DNA of 64,000 nucleotides from Holothuria scabra. Lineage: Eukaryota > Echinodermata > Holothuroidea > Aspidochirotida > Holothuriidae. The notes under the pieces are model-generated. The model saw nothing but the letters and a program-made list of their open reading frames with translations. It was not told where the DNA came from and searched no databases. Shown piece by piece: positions 30,301-45,300 of this stretch (the first letter of the stretch is position 1; each line of letters begins with the position of its first letter). The DNA is taken from positions 13,615,887-13,679,886 of the forward strand of contig CM074195.1 of the NCBI GenBank assembly GCA_037179385.1, given 5' to 3'. A program made the translations under genes and the position numbers.

Positions 30301-33300
30301 GATGAAAATAATAAGAGAATCTCTCAGAAAATTCAATGTCACAAGAGTGATCAGGCAGAATTGATGGTGTGCTCCTTCCAGAAATGTCAACTGTTTGGAA
30401 AAATTCTTTTGGGGTAGCAGCATTCTCAATTTTGTTAGCATAATAGTTCTTTCTTGCCAAACTTATCATATTACAGACAACCTTGCATTGTTCAATCAAT
30501 AAATCCCCATGCACAGTCAAACCACTTTTGAGCCAACGATGTTCACATTGCCTTCTAACTCTTTTGGCACACACAATGTCTTGACCAAACCATGGCTCAC
30601 ACTTTTGCCGGGCCCCAGAATCTTTTCAGTAACAGGAGCATGTTTGTCGAGCAACAATTCAGTTGAGTTGTATAATTGTAGGAGATTTGGAAGGGAGGAT
30701 GAAAGCTGAGTTGAATTGCAAACAGGACTATCACGAAGGTCTTGCCTGAAGTCGTCCTTGTTAATATCACACGTCCTTCTATATGCAAAGCGATGGTGTT
30801 TAGAAACTGCTTGAAGGCTATTCAAAACAATACAGGAGACTAGCAGATGATCAGAGACACATGGCTCAGAAATGAATATGTCATTAACAACATTTTCAGA
30901 ACAACGAGAAATAGCCAGGTCCAAAATGTGACCACCTCTATGTGTGGATGAATGAACATGCTGACATAGATTTCCAGAGTGAAGAAGAGAGGTAAACTTT
31001 TTGACATGTGCAGCTTTAGAACAATCAATTTGAAGATTAAAATTGCCAACTATCACAAGATTTCCATGTGCAGTGTTCAAAAGCTGGATGTAATCAGCAA
31101 ACTCATCCAGAAACAGGCTAACGGACAAAGAAGGTGGCCGATAAAGAACACCTACTCGCAAGTTAGCATGTTTACTAAAAACTTCAAGGCATTCAAAAGA
31201 AGAATATGATGGAGATGTTGAGATCTTCACAAAATTCAAATAATTTTTAAAAAGGAAGCCAACACTGTTGGGAACAGGTTTCCTTTTACTTAGTTGTTGC
31301 AAAGTTACTGGTCTCACTTAGAAATGGTTTTTATGGGCATCTTGTAAACAAAAACGGTTAATGTGAGAAATGTATCCCAGATGTATTGAAAAAATAAATT
31401 CTCTCTACAAATTTAAAGTCCAGTTTGGCCTACATCAAGTAAGGAGTTAAAAACACAGACTTGTGTTACTAAAGATACCATCACATGAAATGTTGCATTA
31501 AAGACAGCACCAAATGGAGATCAATCTGTTTGTAAATAGAGAGGAATGTTACAAAGTATTATTGTGTTGAAAACAGCAACAATCTTCCATATGACCTAGC
31601 CAGGAGTCAAACTCCAGCCCTCCTAGTTTGAAGTTGGATGTGCTCTCTCCACTTGACCATGCAGTCTTTCCCTGACAATGTAGTAGACTAATACACTATG
31701 CAATTCACACTATACATATATGTTGTCATCATCATTAAATCAATCTGCTAACTCTTTTAACATTAACTGGAGGAAAGTGTTATGTATTTTGCAATAATTC
31801 ACACAATGGACCCTAAGGCCCATCTAACGACTCTGTTCCAAAATTCCTTCAAAGGGTATCATTATAACAAACCGTTTTCTTGTACAAGACAAATGGTGAA
31901 AGGAGAAGCATTGAGTAGAATTTCATGCAGGGGGATGTAAGTGGCTCAAGGTAATTTTGCAGGAAAACCAAACCCATTATGGCCAGGGAGGGTGCACAAT
32001 AGCTCACACCAACTTTAGCTGGTATGAGCTTAAAATCAGTGTCATTGAACTAATATTAGAAAACAAGTTGATATTACCTCCTTTAAAACAAAAATTTATC
32101 ACAAGGATGTATCCAGGAAGTTTTAACATAGGAGCTTGGGGAAATTGATTAATCATTCTTAATTAACGAGGAGTCTAAGAGGAGGGACTTTCTGTTCCCT
32201 TTTGGAAAATTTGCTTTTGGAAGAGAACTGCCATGCAAAATGGTGTTACATTGTAATATTGAAGCATATTTAAACACCCCTGATGACCAAAAGGAACCAT
32301 GTAAGGGGGAGAGGTGAAACATGTCCTTCATGTAAGGAGGACGTGTGAAACCTCTCCTTCATGTAAGGGGGAGGGCTGAAACCTCTCCTTCATGTGAAGG
32401 GGAGAGCTGAAACATCTCCTTCATGTGAGGGGGAGGGCTGAAACATCTCCTTCATGTGAGGGAGAGGGCTGAAAACTCTCCTTCATGTGAGGGGGGCTGA
32501 AACATCTCCTTCATGTGAGGGAGAGGGCTGAAACCTCTCCTTCATGTGAGGGGGAGGGCTGAAACATCTCCTTCATGTGAGGGGGTGGGCTGAAGCATCT
32601 CCTTTGTGTAAGGGGGAGCAGTGAAACATCTCCTTCATGGATGCCCCAAAATTTACCACCTTCTCACCTGAAAATTCCATGATTTGAAGTCCACAGCTTT
32701 TGAGTTCCTCTGCAAGGGAATCTACTGATTCATTGTCTTCTTCCAGATCTTCATTTTTCAGTTTTTCATGAAACTGTGTTGCACTTTGCAAGATTGTGCT
32801 TTGCTCAGCAAGCTGAAGAGAATGAAATAAATCAATCCACATTAAGTAAACAACAAGAACGCTAATGACTATGATAATCTTTTTCATACAATAAGCACTC
32901 CACTGTCCTTCTTGCAGCAGGAGTGTTTATATGATATGACACAGGCAACCAGATGCAACTGATCAGAAGGAGCATTCTACTTTAAGTTGAATCGCATGTG
33001 ATTCTTTAATGATTAATCTGTTCATGATCACAGTCGTAATCGATATTTGTAAACAAAACAATGCAGCTACACATCTATGATGAGATCATATGCAGAATAC
33101 TGTTATTGAGATGGTATGAAGTCTTCCATGTCATCCACAAAGGTCAAAGTGACCATTGACAATACATGACCAGCCAGAACTGACTCGTCAAACAAGTACA
33201 AAAAAAAAAAAAAAAACTTTCAAGAAAAATCTAAAATTGGTAATTTTTCTTCCAACTGAGAAATCCAATATTTACCCTCATTCTTCTTTCTTTTTCTTCT

Positions 33301-36300
33301 ATCTTCTTTTGAACTCTTTGGCTTTTCCAGGCTTCCTTAGATTTTTTAGACACCAGATAATCAAATTCTTCATTCTGAACTTGGAAGACATCTTCCTCAT
33401 GCTGTATAGTAACAGAGGATAGAAAAAAGAACATGAAAGAAAATGTCAAAACTTGATGCAAAGATAATCAACCATGTAAGTGTCATGGCTTCACGTATAA
33501 ACTAAAAAATTTGAACTGAAGTTAATTTATTTACATCAAAAATCTCCTGTACATCTCTTCCTCCCCCTATCCACTCCCATTCCCAATTTCTCCTTCTCCC
33601 TTCATATTCATTCCCAAGTAAGAAAACTAACTCACCTTTGAAAGAGCTCTAAGGAATGCATCAAATCTCTCTAAATGTAATACTCCATCATTGTTGATGT
33701 ACCCTGATAAAAAAAAAAGGTTTAAATTCAAAAAGTAACATTTACTGAAAGATAAGATTCAGAGATAGATTCTAAATCAGAAATACTTCAAAGTTTAAAA
33801 TGTTTCCATACTTGCCAACTGTGTCATCTCAGAAAATAACATATGTAGTAGATGATCCACAGAGCATGCACAGATAAACTTTATTTTGCCAAGTTTTGCT
33901 TTTGCACTATTTCTGATCATTTTTAGTATTGGTACATTTTTAGTACTCGAAGTCAGAAAAACAAAACATTCTGACTTTTAACGTGTTTTAAAGCTCTGAA
34001 AACGGAACCATTCCATTTAAAACGGAGCGGTTGGCAGGTGTTTCTACCAACCACAAAATTCTATGCTACAAGAGCCTTTGAATGCTCAGCACTCATATTA
34101 CTGCCAATGAAAGATGGCTACTGTGTATCTATTTGGACAAAGTGCTGTAGTAACACTCTATATGATCCCTACATCAATGTGTGCCCATCCTCTAAGCACA
34201 GCACAAACTCAAGCAACACATTAACTACATGTGTAAATCTTTTCCCTTTAATAAATCCTACAGAAAATTACACTGAGGTTTTTTGTTCACCCAGAAAGCT
34301 AAACAAACACACAAAATGCTCACTGCCCCCTTTTTCTTGGAAAATACCATCATGGTTTTGCCTGCACTGAGTGAGATTGGTAGAAAGTTTACACCATAAC
34401 CAATCATAAAATCTATATGCAACCCAGAGCTTGGGTTTGGTTCCTGGCTGTGTAAAAGTTTCATTCCAGCGCAATCTATGATTTCCCATATAAACTGACC
34501 TTCCAAAGGAAACAAATTTGCTCGAACTAATTGATGTGAACTTGACCTGAACATGCCATATGGGCTTTCAAGACATTTTGGTAGCTTAGGGCCATAAAAC
34601 AGTTGATTTTGAAGTCCTGAAGGAATTGTTACATATGTGGCTTTTCACTGATGACTTAAACTCAAATACTTGAAATTTTTGAAACTGAGGTAGTATCAAA
34701 TGATTAAAGCATAGACTACCCCCAAAATGTTTACCATATCACAACTTGACTGGAGATCAGCCCATAAGCCCTCTCATTGCAAACTTCATTACATGAGGAA
34801 ACCTCTGTTTTTCTCCACACAACCAAAGAACATTACCAATCATGAACAACTTACAAAGGGAAAAGAGGCAACCAATAATTACATAACTCACCATTTAAAG
34901 TAGGAAGTAGTTTTATGTAAATTTTGTAAAGATCTGGAAGAGCCCCATGGTTGATGTGCATGTTGGGAAGATTTGGGATAAAGTCATTGCCGACAAGAAA
35001 TCCCATCATGACCCAGTCATCAATGATATTCTCTTCATCAAACCATGGTAGGGTCTGGAAATAAAGTAAACGATAATAGTACAGTTACTATGGTTGAGTT
35101 TACAGCTCAGAAAAGATCATGAAGTTAAAAATGCACAATATTTGAAGATTTTGATTCCTTGTTAAAGCTCAGAGCAAAATATACTCATTTCTCTTGGATA
35201 AAAAAAGTCTCTATGTCAAGCAGGGTCTTGCCTTGTGTCAACAACTTCAATTTGTAAATATGGTTTCTCTTTCAGACTTAAGATCTTGAAGCTTGTGAAT
35301 CAAGTTAAGTACATACTAAGTACCAGTACATTTCTTTGCATGTGCATGACATCAGTTTTTTTTCCATTGTCCATACAGACCAGGGCCATGTATGGCAGAT
35401 TAATTACATAAGGGTTGGGTAACTGTTAGGATTATTACTTTAAGTTATAGTATTCCATCAAAGAACTTGTAGAATCCCTCCATCAGTAATCCTCTGTTAT
35501 TTGCATCATATATCACTTGGAGTGGGTCTGCCATCCAGATATTTTCATTACCCTCCTAATGCCTGTCACAATGTTAGAGTAAAAATACAGTGACTGACAG
35601 CAGTATAGCCATATGGGATCACTTTGTGTGCCTGCTGCACGACTGAAGAGGAAACAATCTCTTCACTAGAGTATGTGCAAGATATGTTCAATATATTTCT
35701 CCTCACTCCAATCCATTGTTATCATTCATGTGAAGTGAAGTGACACAAATCACCACCACATAAACTCTCAAACTATTGATGAAAGGTCAAAATACCTTGA
35801 GTTCTGCAAATTCTTCAGCCAGATATTCCCTGAGTAATGATAGATGAAGAAGATGAAATGTTGTCTCTTCTGGTGTAGTGGGTCTTTGCTGCTGCGATTG
35901 TTTCCCAAATCTGACTTCTTCACGTAGTAATGAAAAATGAGGTTCATGGGAAACGAGGCCTAACATTAGCTGGAAAAAAAACAGACAAGTTCTGTATATA
36001 TTTTCTTCTTTCGTATGCAAGCAATTTAAACAAAAATACATAGCACCCCTGAAGCTCCTTGGAGATCAGAATAGATTAGCTGATAACACAAGTCCACAAA
36101 CATCTTAGTTGTATCATAAATTATACAAGACCTCCAAGTTAGTGAAAGTATAAACTCTAATAGCAATATTAATTATTTCTTATTTTTTAATTCTGTGTTC
36201 TTCTTACAAAACCAGTCATGAGGGGTATCCTTGTGTCATTATTTGAAAGTCAACCAAAGGCTACAAGGTCAATGAATCCACATATTTTAGTCAGCTTGTA

Positions 36301-39300
36301 CTGCTTCAAAATGTACCAAGTTGGTGAACAGGCATAACATTTGGAAAAATCAATGTTGAAAAAATGTAGGAATCTCTGGCAGTTAAGGTTTTTGAGTCTT
36401 TTAGTATTTGAAACCTACAGTCTCTAAGACAAACTGAACCAGGCACTAATGCTTGCTCATGTGAGGAAGGATTACACATTGCATTTCAGCTTAAAGACGA
36501 GTATTCATATCAAGTTTTCTGCATAATAGTGAGTACACTCCCAGTTATTTGTTTGTCCTCTAAAACAACCATTTCAATGCTGCATATGACATTTGACCTA
36601 AGTCATAAGTCTCCAGCACTGCAAACTTGTTGAGACATAAGTGGAAAGTCCATTAAAATACAATTCAAATTCTTGGTAAAAATTTAGTTATTGTTATCAA
36701 ATTTCTTAGCATTTTCTTTCCCAAAACTTTCATTCTGCCTTGGAATCTTGTTTGGGCAGCGCCAATAGCTCATGATTTTTTTTGTCACCTGCCAAGTCTG
36801 ATGGACATCAAAATGTCCTACCAAACCCTCCAAGAGGAATTAGCAGAAAAATAAAGATGTAGATATCTACCAAATCAGCATCTAGTCCATACAGACAATG
36901 CCTTGTGTTTGGATCATAGTCATTGCGGCTCTTCTCAGATCGAATAAAGTCCATCACTTTGTGTTCTCCTTCCCCAGGAGTCTGTTTGAAAAGAACACGG
37001 CATGAAGTTAATGCTCAAACAATAGATAACATATGATAAAACACATCACCAATCAAGGTGTCATGAATCAGTCTCATTCTGATGACAATGATGTGGCATT
37101 AAACAGATGTTATCTTGATTAACTAATTGAACTTCCCTTACCCCACAACTACTTCCCCATATCCCCCACCACTACCCCCTCTCCAAAGTAACACTTCCTT
37201 TAAAATGACCCAGTCCAGTTGAGACCTTCCTCCTTCCCACAATAATACATGGCTGGAAAAGGCACTGTACACTAGGGCTGCAACGGTTATCCATTTAACC
37301 AGTTTTTGGCACTTCTTGTGCAAACCTTACGTCTTGTTTAAAAAGAATCAGCAAATGAAATGCACTGAAGTCATATCCCTGAAAAATCCATGTACGCAGA
37401 GATTTGTGATGCCGTATCTTGGTGAATCGGGGCTTGGCCGGCTGCACAGGCCAGCTATGTAAGCATGGGAAGTGTCATCCTCATAACACAAACTCAATGA
37501 GGAAATTCATTTCCAGGTGTGGTATTTTCACACACTAAATCCCACAGGCGATGGCGCAAGCTGTGATTGGCTGCCTCAGAATCAAAGCAATTGAACCAAT
37601 CATGATGCAGGGGCAATTCAAATTTTGCAATAGATCCTATGCCTATGATGTCACAGAGCAAAACATGATCCCTTGTTTAGTGGTTGAAATGGATACGCAC
37701 ATAAGTCTATTGCATGCATGGGACCACATGCACCGTTGTTTTTTTCGTAATGACATCATATGATAGCATTCCATAAGTCCTACTGTAAATAACTTTACGG
37801 AAGGAATGCTTGGAATTCCTTAATTTATGCAGGGCAATAGTACTTGTTTCTGCTGTTTGCGGCGGGTGGGCCGTTTACAGTGCAATTGTACAGATCGCTA
37901 CCGTGACAAACCTGTGAGTGCTGTACATGTATTGAACACTGCATCGCAAGCAATCTGCATCAAAACAGCGGTGTCAAAGTGTTATGAAATGGCCAGTCTT
38001 CGTAACTGACGAAATTACGTAGGATCTGGAAAATACAGCATTTGGTGGAATGTTAAAAAAAGCAAATGGACTGAAGAAAGCTTTAGTATATGCTGGATGG
38101 GCTTTTGCTGTGAAAAGATAATATAAACTCAGCGCAAAATACCAACGTTTTTGAAACATGCTAACATCTGGGAACAAGATTTATGATGCCATTTTTAGAT
38201 TTGTACTTTCCTGTACAAAAGTGATGGCGCTCTTTGGAAACATTGACTTTTTATGTGCTGAGCATGATGTCATTTTCGGTTAAACAGTTAACGGTGGTTA
38301 ATAAAATCCGTTACACGGATAGTGAATTAACCGAAAGTGTACAGCCCTACTTTACACCCATACTTAACACTAAAAGAGCTTGTTCTTTGTCACAACAAGT
38401 CTTACAAAAAGTGCAGCATCTGCTTTCTAAGAGAAGGTGAGGACTGAAAACAAGGCACATTACAAAGCTTCAGTCTGTGCAGAGTGATGCATCTGCAGTA
38501 TAAATTATAAAATGTCATTTGTTACCTCGTGTCCAGAGAGGTAGACTCTGATTCCGTGCCAAAGCCTGTCGTGAGTCACTTTTTCATGGACAAAATAAGT
38601 CAACTGCTGTTGCAGTCGCACCATGAATTCTGTACCAGGAGTAATACAATTAGAATCAAAACGTTTCTCTTCTGGTAATACTTCTCCTTTAGCAATAGCT
38701 TCCTTTTCTCTGTTTTCAGCTTCTTTAGCTGACCTAAAAAGTAGGAAGAATTTTTAGAACACTTTTATTTCTTGAAAATTATGTCCCATAGGCACCATGC
38801 CAAAATTGTCTTAGTGTGATGCTAAGGGGAAAGAAATCAAGTGTCAAATGCCACATATTCTCTATAATATTGACTTGCCTGAATGCCACGGTGGGAATTA
38901 CATAAATGGTACAGGTGAATATATTGTAATGGTACAACTCAAATTTGTAACATAGCAAGCTATTTAGATGTATACAGACCAATAGCTTCATTGAAGAAGC
39001 CTGGCAGGGTGTGGGAAATGAACAGGGCACATGTGTGTTCTGCATTTCTGTGTTTTGAAAACTGTAATCACACATAAACATTGTGGCTGCATGTCATACA
39101 CTTCAGTCAGTATTACAATACTACAAGCAATTACACAAACCATTGTATCAGGATTGCTTTGTTTCAATTTTCAAGGATACAGTACTTGATATTGTAATAA
39201 GTGAGAATTTAAACCTTAGATATAGTGAGTAGGCAAGGTGTACTGCATTGCTACTGTAGTTCACTAATCTGCAACAAACCTACAGTAGCTAATGCTTAGA

Positions 39301-42300
39301 AAAAATACATGAATATTATTTGAATTTAAAGGGGAATATTGCATTTATTTTGCAAGAACAATTCATCCTTTTAAAACTAATATTTATTGACACAGGGTGA
39401 TAGATTTATCAAAAATAAGGCAGTATGGTAGAGTTCTTTTCAAGAAATAAGTTTCCCACAGATAGAAATTTGGTTCCTTGTTGCTCAAGAATAATTTGTT
39501 CACCAAAACTTTCAACATTTCAAATGCTGCAATGTTCATGGCTCTTCTTGAGCATAGTATTTTGAAGAGATGTAGCTATTGCTGGGGTTTATGATTAAGA
39601 CTGAATTGTTGGATAGTGTCTGAGCCGTTTTCTTTGTACTCTTTTTTGGAGCATTTTAAACACAATACTTCTCTTTAAGCATTTGTCAAATTACTGCAGG
39701 CTATATCAACTCCTCCATTTTATAGTCTGCAAAAAGCTTCATGCTAGGCAGAAGCCTTTATGCTAGGCAGAAGCCTGACCACCTTTGCTATGTTATCTCA
39801 TAATCAGGACTGACACCTCTATGGCATTTACATATCCTTCCTTTTATTAAAATACAAAATTCCTTGTCAGCAAACACTTTACTGCAGGGTAAATATAAAA
39901 ACCATGTGTATTGATACATACTGCACCAAGTTGTTTAGGTCTGTCCCCAGTGTCTTAGCTTTGGTTCAGGGTACTCGGAGAAATTGTGAATTAATATACC
40001 CTTCACCACAACTGTGTACCATGCAGCTACAGTATTGCATTCAAAATATTATCATACAGCTACATACAGGGGATACAGGTTGTGTATTGTGCAACTACAG
40101 TATAACCAGGAAATTATGATATCTACAAAAAGTTTCAGTTACCTAAACCGTCTTCCTCTCTGCTGGTTCATCTTAGCTCTGGGGGCAACACCATCAACGG
40201 CCATGAAGAACACCTTACGAGGGCGGATAATGCGAAAAAGCACCTGTATAAAGCCAAAAAGTGTATTGATGATCTTTCAGTACACACTCTAAATCAACTT
40301 CTGTATATATAAATGCTTTTTTCAAACACACTGTATTGCAGAATGAGCTAGTTCATTGGGTCCAAAGAATACCAACACTTGAAAAGAAATATAGAAGGGA
40401 TAAGATTGTTCCAGAGACACTTTTTCAGTGGTTTAAGGATATATTTGGGTGTGCACTGCTGTTGATAATAGTATTGTACTGAGGAAAAAACTACACAAAA
40501 CAAACATCTTTTCTACAGTCTTTGAAATTGCTATTTTGGAAAGACTCTTTGAGAAAACCATTTTGCACTATCAACTCTGCAAAAAGCTATCATTACAAGA
40601 AAAAAAGTAAATTTTACTATGAGATTTTCTCAAATGTGACAACATATTGTGTAATTTCTGAAACTGGGCAAAAATCACAACACATAGCTTTTTATTAACA
40701 CCAGAAGTTGTGTAACATGCTGTAATCAGAGACCTTCACATAAAATATTTATGAAATTGTGACAGTCTAAGAAAACCCTTGATCATTAAATACCTCAATA
40801 TAGTGGAAAATGTCCTTAAACATTTTTTCCTCCGTAATTCGAAAGTGAACATCATCATCATTGGGATGAGAGCATGTGTGGATGATACCATTCATATCAA
40901 GGTATAGGTTGTCAAATTCTGGTATCTGTAAACAATAAAAATTAACATTTAAAATTCATTGAAAAGGTTATGAGAACAATCTGGAGAAATTTGAAGAGTT
41001 AAAATCAAGTAGGTGGCCCTACTGTAAGAAATCATGAATAATTTTGTGCGAAGCCCCAAGCAGGGCTCCGCATTCTGACCAACCTTGTGGTTTTTATACT
41101 ATGTACAGTGCTTGGCAGGGAAATCCCCTTTCTTCCAGATCTACTGTAATGTTAGGGTAGATTTGAGGGTTTCAACCTACAGGGTATTTCTGACTGCCTA
41201 AGATCTGGATCTCAGGCCTCAAACTTCAGATCTCAAGGGGCACAGCCATTTGGGTTTCGTTTATTTTCCATTTTTGAGGGGCATTATGGCAATAAGTTGG
41301 GGCGTTACGGCCATTTTCAAATTTCAATAAGGGCACAAAGGCAATTTCTAAATGTAACAAATTTAGCAAACACCAACTCAAGAGATTTTCTAACCCAAGA
41401 TCCAGGGTCTTAGAGGAGAATGCAAACTAAGATCAAAGGAAATGTAAGGTGGGAGAGGGGCAAAACTGTGAAATTGAACACTAAGTGAGGGTCCAGAAGA
41501 TCTGAGGTTTTAGCATATCTCTGGGTGAAAATGAAGTCCCAGAAAAGGTATTACTTATTTTTTCTGTTGACCTAGTTCATAAGCCCCTAGCGGACTTAAC
41601 TTGGGGGGGGGGGAACTAGGGAGAGGAAAAAATCTGGGGGGAGACGGGGATACTGGGGGGAGACGGGGAGACTGGGGGGCGACGGTTCGTAATTGTGGAA
41701 CTTACACTGTGCAATATTAGTTAGACTCAAAGGGCTTGGCTATAACTAGCCCCCAGAAACTCTCTTGTCCCAATGTACTTCGATATGAACCAATCACAGT
41801 GCTTTTTATACAGACTTGCTGTTGTATTTTGGTATGCAACTGCTTGTATAATGCTGTATTGCAAGGCATATGTCTCATCGTTAAAACTGAAAGAAATCAG
41901 AAAGTAGCATTTTTTTTATGTAGGAAGCGCCAAGTTTTAGGAGTTTTGAGATTCTATGTATGTTCATCAAACATGTATTACTTGCATTTCAGTGATAAGT
42001 TAGAACTTCACAATAAGGTCTGAGGGCACAGCAGCCATTCGAAGAGGGCAAAACAGCAACTTTGGCTGTGAATTTTAACCATTTTATTAGGGCATCACGG
42101 CAAAAAGGAAATGTAAGATGGCAATGGCCTTTGTGTTACTTAATTCCAGGTCTGGGATCTGGATCGGGAAAAATAACTTCACATTGCTCCATGTGGAGCA
42201 AAGTGTGTAGGGTCCACTTGCACATGGAAAATCAATCCTACTGTCTGAGAATCCTCACGACAAAGTTCTTGAATTGCTTGGGACCCTTCAGATCTGTTAT

Positions 42301-45300
42301 GTGCCGGGAGAGTAGGTTCTAGTCTCTGACAGCATGAGGGAAGAAGCTGTATTTGTAACAGTCCTTGTTGGTCGAGATAATAGAATAATTGTGGTAGCAT
42401 CTAGAAGGCCTCTGGACTGGTTGAGAGAGGTTGACAAGAGGGAAAGACAAGGAAGAAGGCTCAGTATAGCTTTATGAAGAGTAGCAAGCTTGCTAGCAGA
42501 TCTTCTTTTTTTACTTGACATTTCTGCAAATTGTAAATATCTTGAAGAAACAACAGTACCTAAGACTTTGCAAACAAGTTATTAGAACTAACACCTTTTG
42601 ACCTGAACTAACCATTTAAAACAAAAAAATCTGAACTTCAACACAAAATGCAGATTCAATTGATTTAAAATCATTTTCTTATAATGGTCCATACGCTACA
42701 TAGCTTACTTCCACATATCTTTATGTCCACATATTTTATTAACTGTGGTCAGAATTGATCAACACAACTAAATAAAAATAAGTTAGTGGGTTGTTATCAC
42801 AAACAAAACTTGCCAAAAATTGTCTCTGCTTTCATTTAGTTGGGAAGTTGAAAACCACCCAACAACACTTTTCAATGTCTAAGGCTATTTTCATGCACAT
42901 AGTTTTAAAACTGCATAAAATCACCGAAATTCAAGAAATTTGATCAATTTTAATTTTAAGTGGTATCATTAATATCCAGTTACCAAATGTAAAAGAATTA
43001 CCTTTATTGGTAACTTTCATCACAACCTCTGGATGATTACCTTTAATGACCCTCAAGGTCATAAATTTGCATGGTTTTCAATAGGGAGGATGAAAATACC
43101 CTAGGTTGAAAATAGCCCCTTTTCAACCTCACTAACCCCTTAAGTGATCCAGACTCCCTAATTAATAGGGCCATCAGTTTGCGATTAGTAAATTAAACCT
43201 TTAATTGCATCTTTTTGCGATTACTCAGCTATTTCTCATTTGCCTTATGTATAACAAACCCATGTAGTAATAAACCTACACTGTACATATATGTGTGTGA
43301 ATCCGTAGTATAGTAATTCGCAATCACACGCTCACCAATACTGAGTTAGTGTTAGTGCAACCCACAGGTCAGCCTCAAAGTCGACTCCATTTTAACTTTT
43401 TTCCCCCTTTATCTTTAGTAACAAAATATTTTGTGAAAAGCAATTTTTATAAAATTGCTTCCCCTGGGGGTTGATTCAGATAGAAGTTGCAGTTTTAGTT
43501 GGATCATTACACCAGTACTGTACAGTAGCTGGATGAAGTTTCTTAATTATCATTCAGTCAGTACTGTAAAGCAGCGATCGTGCACGAAGTATAGGCTAGG
43601 CCACAGTACAGTATCAACAACGAAAGTAGCCGCCGCACCCCCTATGCATACATCTGCAGGAATGATAAATATAAATTTTGACACTGGCCCAATCTACCCA
43701 TTTGTTTCATTTCTTATTGCCCCCCAAAAATAGTGTGGCTTGAAGCCACAACAAAAACTAGGCCTAGGGCCTAACCACCTAAGTTTACAGTACAAAATGT
43801 AATGTAAAAGCTAACAATGATAGGCTATGATCAAATCTAGACATAGTTTTCACCTGTCATTTTAATGTTGTTTAAGTTGCCATGCAATTACATAGACATA
43901 AGTCATACGTTAGCAGCACATCAATGGAGCGGGACCTGCTGCTACATGCACAGTATAATATACACATCCTGCCGCAGCTGGCTGTTCTATGTGTATCGTA
44001 AAAGGCGCTCGGAGAATGGGTGTTCTTCAATTGGCAATAACATGACACCCTTCCCTCAATAATTATGTTAGAAGTGGGGAATCCCCAAATTTTTGAAGAA
44101 GCTACTTCATTCATTAACACAAGTAGCCAATCAGTGAGCATGATTCTTCAAAACAGAAGTTTGTGTGATGTACAACACGAAGTGGCAGCGTAATAATATT
44201 CGGGGGATACTAAAATCTGTGACGAAGTTACGGCTGTGACCAACGAATTTTGTCACGGAAAATCCAGGGACCGTCACGTACTATAATGAAGATGTATTGG
44301 GCTAGGCTTAAAGATAACATTAGGCTACCACAGTCCTGTGTATTAGGACCATACCTTATCCGTACTCGTAATGTACACAGCCCTGGGATTAACTTAACGA
44401 ACCAAATAAATACCTTACGTAGTCTTAGATAACATTCAATATTACTATCACAGCGTCACAGCGTCACAGCCTTACCAAAACCCGCATCACGTCATGGCTT
44501 TTTTCCACAATGTTCATCATGTCACGGCAAATGAACAAGTGCACGAGTAAGGATTTCTATGTTCGAAAATAACATGATGTCACATTGGGGTGCACCTAGA
44601 TTTTACAAGTACGAAAGCCTTGACAACGCATAGCAACACGCACTGCGTATGACGCGATCTTACAATATCAATACTTACCCTGAGCTATTTATCGACCTAA
44701 CATTAGGCCAGGCTATCCTATAGTCGAGGTTTCCTCCATCACGGAATTTCACCACCACGTTCGTCACGTCACGGATTTTAGACGATCCCTGATATTCAGC
44801 CACTGTTACCTTGTACAAATGCTGCTTTGTACACTGTCGGTTTTGATAAACAGTGCTCGGAACTTTTTTGAAACTTTTTTCAATTCATGACTTACAAACA
44901 TTCATACAGGATAGAAGGACAGGAATAATATGGTTAGAAAGCTGAACTTTTTATTTCTTGAAAAAGTTACTTTTTAAGTTGAAATTTTCAGAGATGTACG
45001 CCAGTAGTGAATTGACAAGAGACTTTTGAAATTGAACTATTACGGGGAAGTGCATAGCGGCACACAAGATACTTAGACGACACTACGGTGCATGCATACA
45101 TTTAGTGCTTTCAAATTTCATTGTAGATTATGTTCATTACAAATGTATTGGTGGTGTTGAGGTAAAGCCTGTCACAACAGGTTCTGTGTTTGGGGTTCAC
45201 GGATTAAAACGTCCCCCCATGACACTGCACACAATCACATGTAAACTAGCGAGGGTTGGGTGGAGAAAAGGATCATATTGTAGCTCTGAGCAATTTTTGA

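Noticed and set aside
33156..33422. Plus-strand 88-codon frame
   Set aside because: It is antisense to XRN1 exon 9, whose frame and splice sites are well supported.
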